This document shows positions 35,398 through 44,500 of a DNA stretch of 55,456 nucleotides, in pieces. Below the pieces are notes generated by a model. That model had not been told where the DNA came from. It made no database searches and saw only the letters and a list, made by a program, of their open reading frames with translations. Within the stretch, counting starts at the first letter, position 1. Each line of letters starts with the position of its first letter. Source of the stretch: Roseibium denhamense (lineage in GTDB: Bacteria > Pseudomonadota > Alphaproteobacteria > Rhizobiales > Stappiaceae); NCBI RefSeq assembly GCF_009711415.1, contig NZ_SMLZ01000086.1:1-55456 (forward strand). Reading direction: 5' to 3'. Both the position numbers and the translations under genes were made by a program.

Positions 35398-35427
35398 CGC
35401 GGGCCGGTCTCCGGCCCGCGTTTTTTT
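35398..35427 (+). terminator. Intrinsic terminator/attenuator between phnD and phnE
   Basis: Perfect 10-base stem CGCGGGCCGG and CCGGCCCGCG around TCT, followed by seven T. It is a textbook rho-independent terminator inside the operon, 19 bases after phnD and 26 bases before phnE, probably letting only part of transcription continue. Confidence 0.9.
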
Positions 35428-35452
35428 GCGTGACGTTTAAAGGACTTTGAAG

Positions 35453-36301
35453 ATGACCGTCGCCGCTATGGAAGAGGAAATCCTCTCCTTACGCAAACGC
35501 CGTCAGCTGTATTCGCTGATTGGACTTTTGTTGGTCGTTGCCGTCATGGTTTCGGGATACTCGAAATCCAACGACATGAATTCCGGCGGTTTTCTGCAGG
35601 GTCTGAGCAAGTTTTTCGATTATCCCGGTGAAATCGTGCTCGAGGCCTGGCAAGCCGGTCCGGCTTTCTTCGGCCTGATGGTCAAGTATTTCCCGGCAAT
35701 GCTCGAAACGTTGAACATTGCAGCAGTCGCAACACTTCTTGGGGCTGCATTGGCTGTGGTCCTTGCAATGGCCTCAACACGGAACGTGGACAGCTGGGGG
35801 CCGCTCATTCCGGTTGTCCGGCGCATGATGGACATCATGCGGGCTTTCCCAGAGCTGATTATCGCGCTGTTTTTGATCTTCGTTCTCGGCTCCAGCCCGG
35901 TTCCGGCGATGATCGCCGTTGCCTTCCATACGGCAGGCGCGCTCGGCAAGCTGTTTTCCGAGGTAAACGAGAACATCGACCGCAAACCGATTGAAGGACT
36001 GTCTGCCTGTGGGGCCAGCTGGCTGCAGCGCATCCGCTATGCGGTCATGCCCCAGGTGGCACCCAACTACCTCAGCTACTTCCTGCTGCGTCTTGAAATC
36101 AATGTCCGCGCGTCGGCCATTCTGGGCTTTGTTGGCGCGGGCGGAATTGGTCAGGAGTTGCGCCGTACAATTGGATGGGGGCAAGGCCAAGGTGATGAAA
36201 CGGCTGCGATTTTCGTTCTCCTGTTCATTACAATCATGCTGATCGACCAAGTCTCGTCCTATCTCCGCGGCAAGCTGGTCGGCGCCGGTCGGGCGCACTA
36301 A
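35453..36301 (+). CDS. phnE: Phosphonate ABC transporter permease PhnE (first)
   Basis: Inner-membrane permease, 282 residues with about six hydrophobic segments. The EAA-loop region VNENIDRKPIEGLSACGASWLQRIRYAVMPQ is typical of PhnE and marks the PhnC contact. ATG 35453 follows AGGA; the frame to 35447 adds a non-standard start. It precedes a second phnE by 15 bases. Together they form the heterodimeric channel seen in many alphaproteobacterial phosphonate loci. Confidence 0.95.
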   Translation: MTVAAMEEEILSLRKRRQLYSLIGLLLVVAVMVSGYSKSNDMNSGGFLQGLSKFFDYPGEIVLEAWQAGPAFFGLMVKYFPAMLETLNIAAVATLLGAALAVVLAMASTRNVDSWGPLIPVVRRMMDIMRAFPELIIALFLIFVLGSSPVPAMIAVAFHTAGALGKLFSEVNENIDRKPIEGLSACGASWLQRIRYAVMPQVAPNYLSYFLLRLEINVRASAILGFVGAGGIGQELRRTIGWGQGQGDETAAIFVLLFITIMLIDQVSSYLRGKLVGAGRAH

Positions 36302-36316
36302 GAGGGATCTTCCAAT

Positions 36317-37657
36317 ATGTCTACCGATACCCTCGAACAGGTTGTCACACCGCAAGACGTTTGGTCGAAAGTACGTCAACGTGCCTGGATGACCGTACTG
36401 GTGCCAGTCGCGGTCCTTGCGTATCTCACCTACACCTGGTTCGCCTTCGGTGTGCCGGATCTGCTTGCCAAGGCTCAGCCTGAACGCGCCGTCATTTTGG
36501 CGACCGACTCTGTTGCCTACAAGGTGCACGTCACAAAGCTTCTCCGCCGCGACATTCTGGAAGTGGCGATTGAGGGCGAGCGGCGCGCCACCTACGACGA
36601 CACCAATCTGCCGGACGGGGTTGAAGTCGACGGCAAGGACGCAGTTGTTGATCTTGGCGACGGTTACATCGTCGAGATTGATGACCGGACCATGCGGTTC
36701 ACCATTCCAGGCTACGGAACAGTCATTGGCACCGCGACAAACACGGGTGTTGAGACCCGTCTTCCGGAAAATGCCGGTGAGGTTCCGGAGTGGCTGAAAA
36801 TCGATCCCAAGAAACTCGATTTGCGGCCAACCCTGGACCGCCGCGTTCAAGTGACCCGCACCAAGATCGAGGTGCATAACTACTTCGGCGGCTGGGAGAA
36901 TTTCTGGTTTCCATTCAGCTCGGAATTCTACGGCAAGTCTTTCAGCCAGCTTTATGCGCTGGCCCTGAGTGCCGACCGTCTCAATCCTGACTATTCCAAT
37001 CTCTGGTATATGGTTCAGGACTTCCTGGGAAATCCAGACTGGCAGCATGGCGAAATTTTCATCGCGCTGTTTGAGACGATCATGATGGCGGTGCTCGGCA
37101 CAATTACAGCCGCTTTGTTTGGGCTTCCTCTGGCCTTCCTGGCCGCACGGAACTTCACGCCGTCCATGTTTTTGCGCTTTGGGGTCCGCCGGCTGTTCGA
37201 TTTCCTGCGCGGCATCGACATGCTGATCTGGTCGCTCATTTTCATCCGTGCCTTCGGCCTTGGACCGCTGACCGGTGCGTTGGCGATTGCCTTCACCGAT
37301 ACGGGAACGCTCGGCAAGCTCTTTTCCGAAGCGCTGGAAAACATTGACAACAAGCAGGTTGAAGGCGTGCGAGCCACCGGCGCAAATCAGATCCAGCGCT
37401 ACCGGTTCGGCGTTATTCCCCAGATCCTGCCGGTGTTTGTCTCCCAGGTGCTCTACTTCCTGGAATCGAACACCCGCTCGGCAACCGTGATCGGTGCTCT
37501 TGGAGCAGGCGGCATCGGCCTGATGCTGGTGGAAACCATGAAGACGTCGCGCGACTGGGAAAACACCAGCTACATCATCATCCTGACAATCGTGGTCGTG
37601 ATCATGATGGACCAGACTTCAGGCTGGCTCCGCCGCAAACTCATTGAAGGCAAATAG
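36317..37657 (+). CDS. phnE: Phosphonate ABC transporter permease PhnE (second), with N-terminal insertion
   Basis: A 446-residue PhnE homologue, much longer than the first (282). The C-terminal half (about residues 240-446) is a normal permease: ETIMMAVLGTITAALFGLPL and the EAA loop LENIDNKQVEGVRATGANQIQRYRFGVIPQ. Residues 20-45 form a first transmembrane segment. Residues about 46-220 are a hydrophilic beta-rich block (ATDSVAYKVHVTKLLRRDIL, TIPGYGTVIGTATNTGVETR) likely exposed to the periplasm. This is a lineage-specific extension that could contact PhnD. ATG 36317 follows GAGGGA. It is last in the operon. Confidence 0.92.
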   Translation: MSTDTLEQVVTPQDVWSKVRQRAWMTVLVPVAVLAYLTYTWFAFGVPDLLAKAQPERAVILATDSVAYKVHVTKLLRRDILEVAIEGERRATYDDTNLPDGVEVDGKDAVVDLGDGYIVEIDDRTMRFTIPGYGTVIGTATNTGVETRLPENAGEVPEWLKIDPKKLDLRPTLDRRVQVTRTKIEVHNYFGGWENFWFPFSSEFYGKSFSQLYALALSADRLNPDYSNLWYMVQDFLGNPDWQHGEIFIALFETIMMAVLGTITAALFGLPLAFLAARNFTPSMFLRFGVRRLFDFLRGIDMLIWSLIFIRAFGLGPLTGALAIAFTDTGTLGKLFSEALENIDNKQVEGVRATGANQIQRYRFGVIPQILPVFVSQVLYFLESNTRSATVIGALGAGGIGLMLVETMKTSRDWENTSYIIILTIVVVIMMDQTSGWLRRKLIEGK

Positions 37658-37684
37658 GCCCTTCAGAGTTTGGCTCGTCTTCTT

Positions 37685-37710
37685 CGGCCCCGGAACGTGT
37701 TCCGGGGCCG
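37685..37710 (+). terminator. End of phn operon
   Basis: Perfect 12-base arms CGGCCCCGGAAC and GTTCCGGGGCCG with only two bases between, so the innermost pairs open to form the loop. It lies 27 bases after the second phnE. A T-rich but not pure T-tail follows (TTGTCGTTTATCC). Confidence 0.75.
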
Positions 37711-37816
37711 TTGTCGTTTATCCTTGATAACTCACGCGGCTGGCTTTCTGCCGTATTTCAGTCGCGCTAGCGTGTCAGCGTAAAGTCTACTGACTCGGGT
37801 TGTTATGGAGCGGTGA

Positions 37817-39013
37817 ATGCGAATGCGTTTGGGCAAGACTTGGACTGGAGCTGCTGCGGCCTTCTGCCTGTCAGGGTTTATGGCCACTGAGGCAGAAGCG
37901 ATTGAAAGCTGTGTAGCATCCCTGAAACAACAGGCGATCTCGGCAGGCGTGCGGCCCGAGATTGCCGAACGCATGTTGTCCGGCGCAGCTTACGATGAAA
38001 AAGTCATCCGGTTTTCGACCGCACAGCCCGAATTCAAGACGGAAATCTGGGACTATATGGCGTTCCTTGTCGATGCTGAACGCATCCGGGACGGCAAGGC
38101 ACTCTTGAAGAAACACGCCCGGACGCTTGCAGCCGTGGAGCAGCGCTATGGTGTGGACCGGCACGTGGTTCTGGCGGTCTGGGGCATTGAAAGCGACTAC
38201 GGCAATTTCCGGGGCGATTTCTACACGCCGCATGCTCTGGCAAATCTCGTGTGTGCCGGCCAGAGACGCCAGAAGTATTTCCGGGGCGAGCTGATCAGGA
38301 CCCTGCAAATCGCCTCCCGCGGGGATGTCGCCGTGAATGATTTCAAGGGGTCCTGGGCTGGTGCCTTTGGCCAAACCCAGTTCATGCCGTCGACTTATAA
38401 CAGTCTTGCGGTGGACTTTGACGGCGATGGCCGCAAGGACCTCGTCAACTCCATACCTGATGCCCTTGCATCGACAGCCAATTTCCTGAAAAACGCTGGC
38501 TGGCGGGACAGCCGCCTATGGGGTTTTGAAGTCAAAGTTCCGAAAGGCTATTCCGGTCCGTCCGGACGCAAGAAATACGCTTCCATGGCCACCTGGACCA
38601 AGCGCGGCCTTACCAACGTTGATGGCAGCCCCTTCCGGAGCCGGCAGGAAACCGCACTTATCCGTCCTGCCGGGGTGAACGGTCCCGCGTTCCTCGTAAC
38701 GCGCAATTTCCAGGCGCTTAGGTCATACAATGCATCGACATCCTACGGTCTTGCCATTGCACTCCTGTCCGAACTGGTTTCGGGGGGCGAAGCGTTCAAA
38801 ACACCTTGGCCGACCAACAATCCAGGCTTGTCGCGGGCACAGCGCTTGGAACTGCAGAAGCTCTTGAACCGCAATGGCTTTGACGTGGGCGAACCCGATG
38901 GAAAAGTCGGACCGCTCACCCGGGCGGGGATCCGCAAGGCGGAAGCCAAATACGGGATGCCGGTGACCGGCCGCCCGTCCTGGAACGTCTATTATGCATT
39001 GGGTGGACGTTAG
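37817..39013 (+). CDS. Lytic murein transglycosylase (MltB-like) with peptidoglycan-binding domain
   Basis: A 398-residue exported enzyme that cuts peptidoglycan, leaving 1,6-anhydro-muramyl ends. Signal peptide (MRLGKTWTGAAAAFCLSGFM), then a GH103/MltB domain with catalytic Glu125 in VWGIESDYGNFRG, followed by AFGQTQFMPSTYN and DFDGDGRKDLVNS. The C-terminal ~65 residues form a PG_binding_1 domain (LSRAQRLELQKLLNRNGFDV, GKVGPLTRAGIRKAE). No lipobox, so it is soluble in the periplasm rather than a lipoprotein. Start 37817 follows GGAG by 7 bases. Confidence 0.93.
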   Translation: MRMRLGKTWTGAAAAFCLSGFMATEAEAIESCVASLKQQAISAGVRPEIAERMLSGAAYDEKVIRFSTAQPEFKTEIWDYMAFLVDAERIRDGKALLKKHARTLAAVEQRYGVDRHVVLAVWGIESDYGNFRGDFYTPHALANLVCAGQRRQKYFRGELIRTLQIASRGDVAVNDFKGSWAGAFGQTQFMPSTYNSLAVDFDGDGRKDLVNSIPDALASTANFLKNAGWRDSRLWGFEVKVPKGYSGPSGRKKYASMATWTKRGLTNVDGSPFRSRQETALIRPAGVNGPAFLVTRNFQALRSYNASTSYGLAIALLSELVSGGEAFKTPWPTNNPGLSRAQRLELQKLLNRNGFDVGEPDGKVGPLTRAGIRKAEAKYGMPVTGRPSWNVYYALGGR

Positions 39014-39023
39014 AAGCCGGAGG

Positions 39024-40607
39024 TCAGGTCACATCTACCGGAAGAGCGGTGGCAGAAGCGGCATGAACAGCAACGCGGTTGCGGCCGGAGCGCTTGGCTT
39101 GATACATCGCTTCATCTGCTGTTGATTGCAGTGTCCGTTCAAGGTTTTCGCCAACTTCCACCACTGTGATGCCGATGCTGACACCGACTGACCGCTCTTC
39201 GCCCTGAATGAGGATTGGTTGGTTGATCCTTTTGATGAGGTTATTGCCCAGCTGACGAAGGGCCTCGGGATCCGTGCATTTTGTGCTGATCAGCAGAAAT
39301 TCATCTCCGCCCAGGCGAATAGTGACGTCGTCCTTGTGCGCAATACTTACCAGGTGCGCGGCCGCGGTCTTCAGAACCTTGTCGCCGGCCTCGTGCCCAA
39401 AACGGTCGTTTACTGATTTGAACCGGTCAAGATCGACGAGCATGGCCGCGACCCGTGCGCCTTGCGGCATCTTGGGTGCTGTCTCCTCGAAAAACCGGGC
39501 AAGTTTCCGCCGGTTTCCGAGGCCCGTAAGGTCATCGTGATCGGCAGTGTAGGCGACCTGTGCGTTCAGCTCCTTCAGCGCCGCATTGGCCTGTTGCAGT
39601 TCCGTATTCAGGGCAACGGTCTTTTCCCGGATTTCGCGCTCATAATCGGCTGACTGACGGGCGAGCCGGTACTCCAGCTGCCGCCGCAGCACATGGCTTT
39701 GCCGTTCCTGATCGAGCGTGAACAGCTTTGTCTGGATCTGCGTGTAGGCTTTCAGGTGAGAGTAGGCGCGGGGAATATTGCCCAGCTGCTCGTAAATCTC
39801 GGCCAGTTTCTGCTGGAAATTGCGCATCCAGAGCGGGTAGTTGGCGCGGTTTGCGGTTGCCAGCCCGTCCTCCAGGGTCCGGCAGGCAAGCTCCAGCTGG
39901 TTTTCCTTGAAATAGGACCGGCCAATCACGTGCTGGATCTGGCACGTGATACGCATATCCTGGGTAAATGCAGCGGCCCGCAAGCCTTTTTCCGCCTCGG
40001 AGCGGATGTCGACGTCGCTGCCCAAGGCAAGTGCGGCCGCGCAGTACATTTCATACCCATAGGGGAGGATAACGGCATTCCGGGTTGCCAGGGCCTCGTC
40101 AATGCAACGCCTGCCGCTGGCCAGAGCCTTGTCGAAGTCACCGCTCTTGAGAGCCACCCTGGCGACGACCTGCAAAACCCGGGCGGGCTCAAAGGTCATT
40201 TTCGCGTTGGTGGCAATCGCAAGGGCGTGCTGCAGCTGCCGCTCGGCTTCGTCGAAGCTTCCTGAATTGGCGCTGAAATTTGCCAGGATGGTCAGGAGTT
40301 CAATACCGGCGCGGTTTTCAATATCCCCGTCCAGAAGATCAAAACCCGCGGTAATCAGCTCATCGGCCTTGATGGTGTCGCCGAGGCTGTACACCGCCAT
40401 GGCACGGCAGGCGAGCATTTCGACCCATCCCTTTGGATCGGCGGTCTTGTTCATGCCGGACAAGGCCATCTCGGCGCGCTGGGCGGCCTTTTCAAAGCCG
40501 CCGGACCAGCGCTCCAGCCAAGCAAGGTTGAAATTCAATGGGCGGCCATTGGCGCGTTGCCCGGCAGAACGGGCCATTTCGGACAGCACAAGACGTCTGC
40601 AAAACAC
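39024..40607 (-). CDS. TPR-containing diguanylate cyclase (GGDEF)
   Basis: A 527-residue or longer cytoplasmic regulator. The N-terminal ~280 residues form TPR-like helical repeats (LQHALAIATNAKM, CQIQHVIGRSYFKENQLELA). A coiled linker (EREIREKTVALNTELQQANA) follows, then the GGDEF domain with intact RLGGDEF and MLVDLDRFKSVNDRFGHEAGD. It should make cyclic di-GMP; no EAL domain is present. An RxxD inhibitory site is not evident. The GTG start given here is conventional, but the frame is open upstream to a stop at about 40691. GAGGAGG lies 5 bases before an in-frame ATT at 40658, which may be the true start. Confidence 0.88.
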   Translation of the reverse strand: MFCRRLVLSEMARSAGQRANGRPLNFNLAWLERWSGGFEKAAQRAEMALSGMNKTADPKGWVEMLACRAMAVYSLGDTIKADELITAGFDLLDGDIENRAGIELLTILANFSANSGSFDEAERQLQHALAIATNAKMTFEPARVLQVVARVALKSGDFDKALASGRRCIDEALATRNAVILPYGYEMYCAAALALGSDVDIRSEAEKGLRAAAFTQDMRITCQIQHVIGRSYFKENQLELACRTLEDGLATANRANYPLWMRNFQQKLAEIYEQLGNIPRAYSHLKAYTQIQTKLFTLDQERQSHVLRRQLEYRLARQSADYEREIREKTVALNTELQQANAALKELNAQVAYTADHDDLTGLGNRRKLARFFEETAPKMPQGARVAAMLVDLDRFKSVNDRFGHEAGDKVLKTAAAHLVSIAHKDDVTIRLGGDEFLLISTKCTDPEALRQLGNNLIKRINQPILIQGEERSVGVSIGITVVEVGENLERTLQSTADEAMYQAKRSGRNRVAVHAASATALPVDVT

Positions 40608-40655
40608 AGGATTACGCCACCGGATGGCCCACGTGCGCTCTTGCAGGGTTGTGCT

Positions 40656-40670
40656 AATTCGAACCTCCTC
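40656..40670 (-). promoter_or_regulatory. Strong ribosome site before an in-frame ATT codon
   Basis: On the minus strand GAGGAGG (40670-40664) is followed after TTCGA by ATT (40658-40656), in frame with the GGDEF protein, 17 codons before the GTG at 40607. No ATG, GTG or TTG lies between this frame's upstream stop and the GTG. Confidence 0.6.
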
Positions 40671-40828
40671 AAGGCTAAGTGCCCAAGGCTATTAATCAAC
40701 CTAAGTTCTACCGTTAAGTAAAGATTGGTACTGCCCCTTACAACCTGATGTCCTCAGGCAAGTGTGTTTGGTGGTTGCAACGGGCTTCGCTGCATCGCAA
40801 TATGACCGCAAAGATGTGGAGGCGATGA

Positions 40829-41470
40829 ATGTCCGGATGTATTTTGACGGTAGCGCAGCAAAAAGGTGGATCCGGCAAGACGACCCTCGCAGCCCATTTG
40901 GCCGTCGCGCTCGCAAAGAAATCCGGAGAACCGGTCGCAATCCTCGATGTAGATCCGCAAGGTTCGCTGGGGACATGGTATGAAGCCCGTGAGGACCGGC
41001 TGGGCCATGAGCAGACGGGTCTGGAGTTCCGCACCGCCTCAGGGTGGGGCGCCCGCCGGGAGGCGAGGTCGCTGGCAAGGTCTCATGGCTATGTGGTGAT
41101 CGACACACCGCCGAAAACCGACACGGATGCCAAACCGGCCATAGATGCGGCTGATTTCGTGATTGTTCCAATCCAGCCAACACCCGTTGATCTGTGGGCA
41201 ACTTCGCAAACGATCGGCCTGGCGGAGCGGGAAGATACCCCGGCGATTCTTGTCTTGAACCGGGTCCCGCCAAGGGCTGCCCTGACCGGCGAAATGGAAA
41301 ATGCTATTGCCGAATACGGCTATGACACATTGAAGACCCGCCTTGGAAACCGCACCGTTTTCGCATCTGCCATGGGCAAGGGCGCTGCCGTGACCGAAGA
41401 GGCTCCCTCCAGCAAGGCTTCGCATGAAGTCGGGCTTTTGATCGAGGAGCTCGTCGGCAGGATTGGCTGA
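40829..41470 (+). CDS. Orphan ParA-family ATPase
   Basis: A 213-residue ParA-type ATPase with Walker A QQKGGSGKTTLAAHLA, switch I ILDVDPQGSLG and Walker B VVIDTPP. It is the short form with no N-terminal DNA-binding region and no ParB next to it. Orphan ParA proteins position chemotaxis clusters, cellulose or other complexes; here the cargo is unknown. ATG 40829 has GGAG 7 bases before it. The upstream neighbour, the GGDEF gene, is divergent. Confidence 0.85.
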   Translation: MSGCILTVAQQKGGSGKTTLAAHLAVALAKKSGEPVAILDVDPQGSLGTWYEAREDRLGHEQTGLEFRTASGWGARREARSLARSHGYVVIDTPPKTDTDAKPAIDAADFVIVPIQPTPVDLWATSQTIGLAEREDTPAILVLNRVPPRAALTGEMENAIAEYGYDTLKTRLGNRTVFASAMGKGAAVTEEAPSSKASHEVGLLIEELVGRIG

Positions 41471-41580
41471 CAAGCGGTCGGCTGTTGGCACCAGAGCTGA
41501 CCTATGTCCAAGTTTTGCCTTGTCCTTGTCATGATCCGGTGCCTTGATAGAGGCAGTTTTTAGGCTTGGGAGGACAGGCC

Positions 41581-44500
41581 ATGTCCCATTTGATTGATTC
41601 GTTCGCTTGGTCCGGAAAACCATTTTTAAATTCCAACAAGCGCGTTTGGCGCGCGCTGGCTGCCGGACTCCTTTCTGGATTGCTAGGGGGGGCGCTAGCC
41701 AGCCACTCCGCATCCGCCCAAGACCGGCGGATCGTCACGATTGAGGATGCTGACTTTTTCGGCAGCGACTACCGGACCGTCAAGGATGTCGATCTCGACG
41801 GCTGTAAAGCCGTTTGCCTCTCCGATTCCCAATGCCGTGCCTTTACCTTCAACACCTCTGCCGGATGGTGCTTCCTGAAATCCGATTTCGGCCAGCTGCA
41901 AAGTTTTGCCGGTGCAATTGCCGGGCGGGTCGTTGAGGTGCAGGCGCCCAGAGCGGACCAGAGCGCTGACCGCAGGGCCGAACTTGCATTTCTTCCGCTC
42001 TCCCGGCTGGAGACAGCGGAAACCTACTCGCAGCGGCTCGCTTCCTCCGCTCGGTCGGGAAACGAAACGGCCGACCAGATCCGCCGCAACGGAACAGCTG
42101 CCCTGAGTGACCGCAATGGCCCCTTGGCTGAGGCCGACTTCCGGCAGCTCCTGAGACTGGAGCCCGGCAACTTCGATGCCTGGAGCCAGCTGACAGCCGC
42201 GCTGTTGTTGCAGAATCCGGATAATTGGCAGGAACGGGAAACGAAACAGAAAAATGCTGTATCTGCTGCAGTAAACGCATATCTGCGCGCCATAAGCGGT
42301 CCCGAGAGAGCATTCGCGCTGGACCTTCTCGGGCGGTCCCTCCAGCGCCAGCGGGACTATCGGACGGCGATCAAAGCGCTCCGGGCATCTCTGTCTCTTG
42401 AGGACAACACCAGTATCCGCAGACGGTATGAGGATCTGATCGCCGAACATGGCTTCAGGATTGTCGACCATCAGGTGGATTCGGATGCGGCGTCACCGCG
42501 CATTTGCCTCGTCTTTTCACAACCGCTGCCCGTTGGCCAGGATCTCAGCCCCTATGTCAGCGTGCGCGGCGATGCCGCGCTGTCGATCGAAGCCGATGGA
42601 TCGCAAGTGTGTGCCGACGGGGTTCGCCACGGTGCCCGGTACGAGATCACGGCCCGAAGCGGTCTCCCGGCTGCCGACGGCGAGGTATTGGAAAAATCAG
42701 CCAGCCTCTCGATTTATGTGCGCGACCGTTCGCCTTCGGTTCATTTTTTCGGCCGGTCCTATGTGCTTCCTGCGGGCGGGGATCCAACCATTCCAGTTGT
42801 GTCGGTCAATACATCGGAGATTGAGGCCAGTATTTACCGGGTCGGAGACCGGTCGCTGGCCGATATCTTGAGGGACAACCGTTTTCTCAGCCAGCTTGGC
42901 GACTATCAGGCCGACCAGATCGAAAACGATGTTGGCGAGAAAGTCTGGACCGGTATTGTCGAGACGGAGAACCCGCTCAATCAAGACGTGACAACAGCGA
43001 TTCCGCTGTCCGAAACCGGACTGGAGTTGAAACCGGGTGTCTATGCGATCACCGCCCGGTCGAAGCTTGATGTAAAAAACCGCTGGGGACCGCAGGCAAC
43101 CCAATGGTTTCTGGTGTCGGATATCGGTCTGACAGCAATGACCGGCGAAACAGGTATTACCGCAAACGTTCGTTCCCTTTCGAGTGCGGGCGCCCTGGAA
43201 GCGGTCACCATCCGCCTGGTTGCGATCAACAATGCGGTGCTGGGTGAAACTGTCACAGACAGCGATGGCTTTGCCGCGTTCGAACCCGGGCTTTCCCGCG
43301 GCCGGGGCGGCAATGCGCCCGGGATCTTGATCGCGGAAACTTCAGATGGCGACTTTTCATTCCTGGATCTTCGTAAGCCTGCCTTCGATCTGTCTGACCG
43401 GGGCGTCGATGGGCGCCCGGCACCTGGGCCGCTTGATGTGTTCTCCTGGACTGACCGGGGCATCTACAAGGCTGGGGAGACAGTTCGCGCGCAGGCGCTG
43501 TTGCGAACGGCAAACGCGCTTGCACAAGAAGGGCTGCCACTGACCTTCGTATTCAACCGGCCTGACGGTGTCGAGCACGCCCGCTATACCGTGGAAGACA
43601 GTGGTCTTGGCGGGCACTTGCAAGACCTGAGGCTGAGCAGTACGGCTCAGCAGGGGCTATGGTCCTGGGAGATACTTGCTGATCCGAAAGGTGAGGCACT
43701 GGCCCAATCCACATTCCTTGTCGAAGACTACCAGCCCGAACGTGTCGATTTTGAACTGCAGGCAGATGTTGACGCGTTCCGGCGCGACGCACCCACAGCT
43801 GTCTCACTGGAGGCACGGTTTCTTTATGGTTCACCCGCCAGCGGACAAACGCTGGAGGGCGACGTCATCGTGCGCCCAACACGCCAAATTCCGGCTTACC
43901 CGGGCTACGAATTCGGGATTGCCGACCGGAATGCCTTTTCTGAACGCGGGGCCTTGCCGTCGGGACTGAAGACGGATGACGACGGCAAACTCGGTTTTGA
44001 TGTGTCCATGCCCGCCCTGCCAGAGACCACCCTCAGCTTTGAGGCCGAGTTGATCGCACGTCTTGTTGAGGCAGGCGGTAGATACGTCGAACGGTCATTG
44101 AAGCTGCCGGTGACGCTGGATGGGCCAAGGATCGGAATTAGGCCTTCTTTTGACGGCGGTGTTGAAGAAGGCGGGGCAGCGGAGTTCTCGGTTATCGCCA
44201 TTGGTGCTGGCGGCGAACGGATTTCGGCAGATGGTCTGTCCTGGACCTTGTCGAAGGTTGACCGGAGATACCAATGGTACCGGGTGGATGGCCGTTGGGC
44301 CTTTGAGCCGATAACAACCACCCGCCGGGTTGCCAGCGGAGAGCTCGAGGCCGGACTGGAAACGCCGGCCACGCTGTCGGTGCCCGTCGAATGGGGCGAA
44401 TACCGGCTTGATGTTGAAGGCTCCGGGGCGCTGCAGACAGCGACGGATTTCACGTTCCAGGCGGGCTGGTATACCGTCGGGGCGGCATCCGATACGCCCG

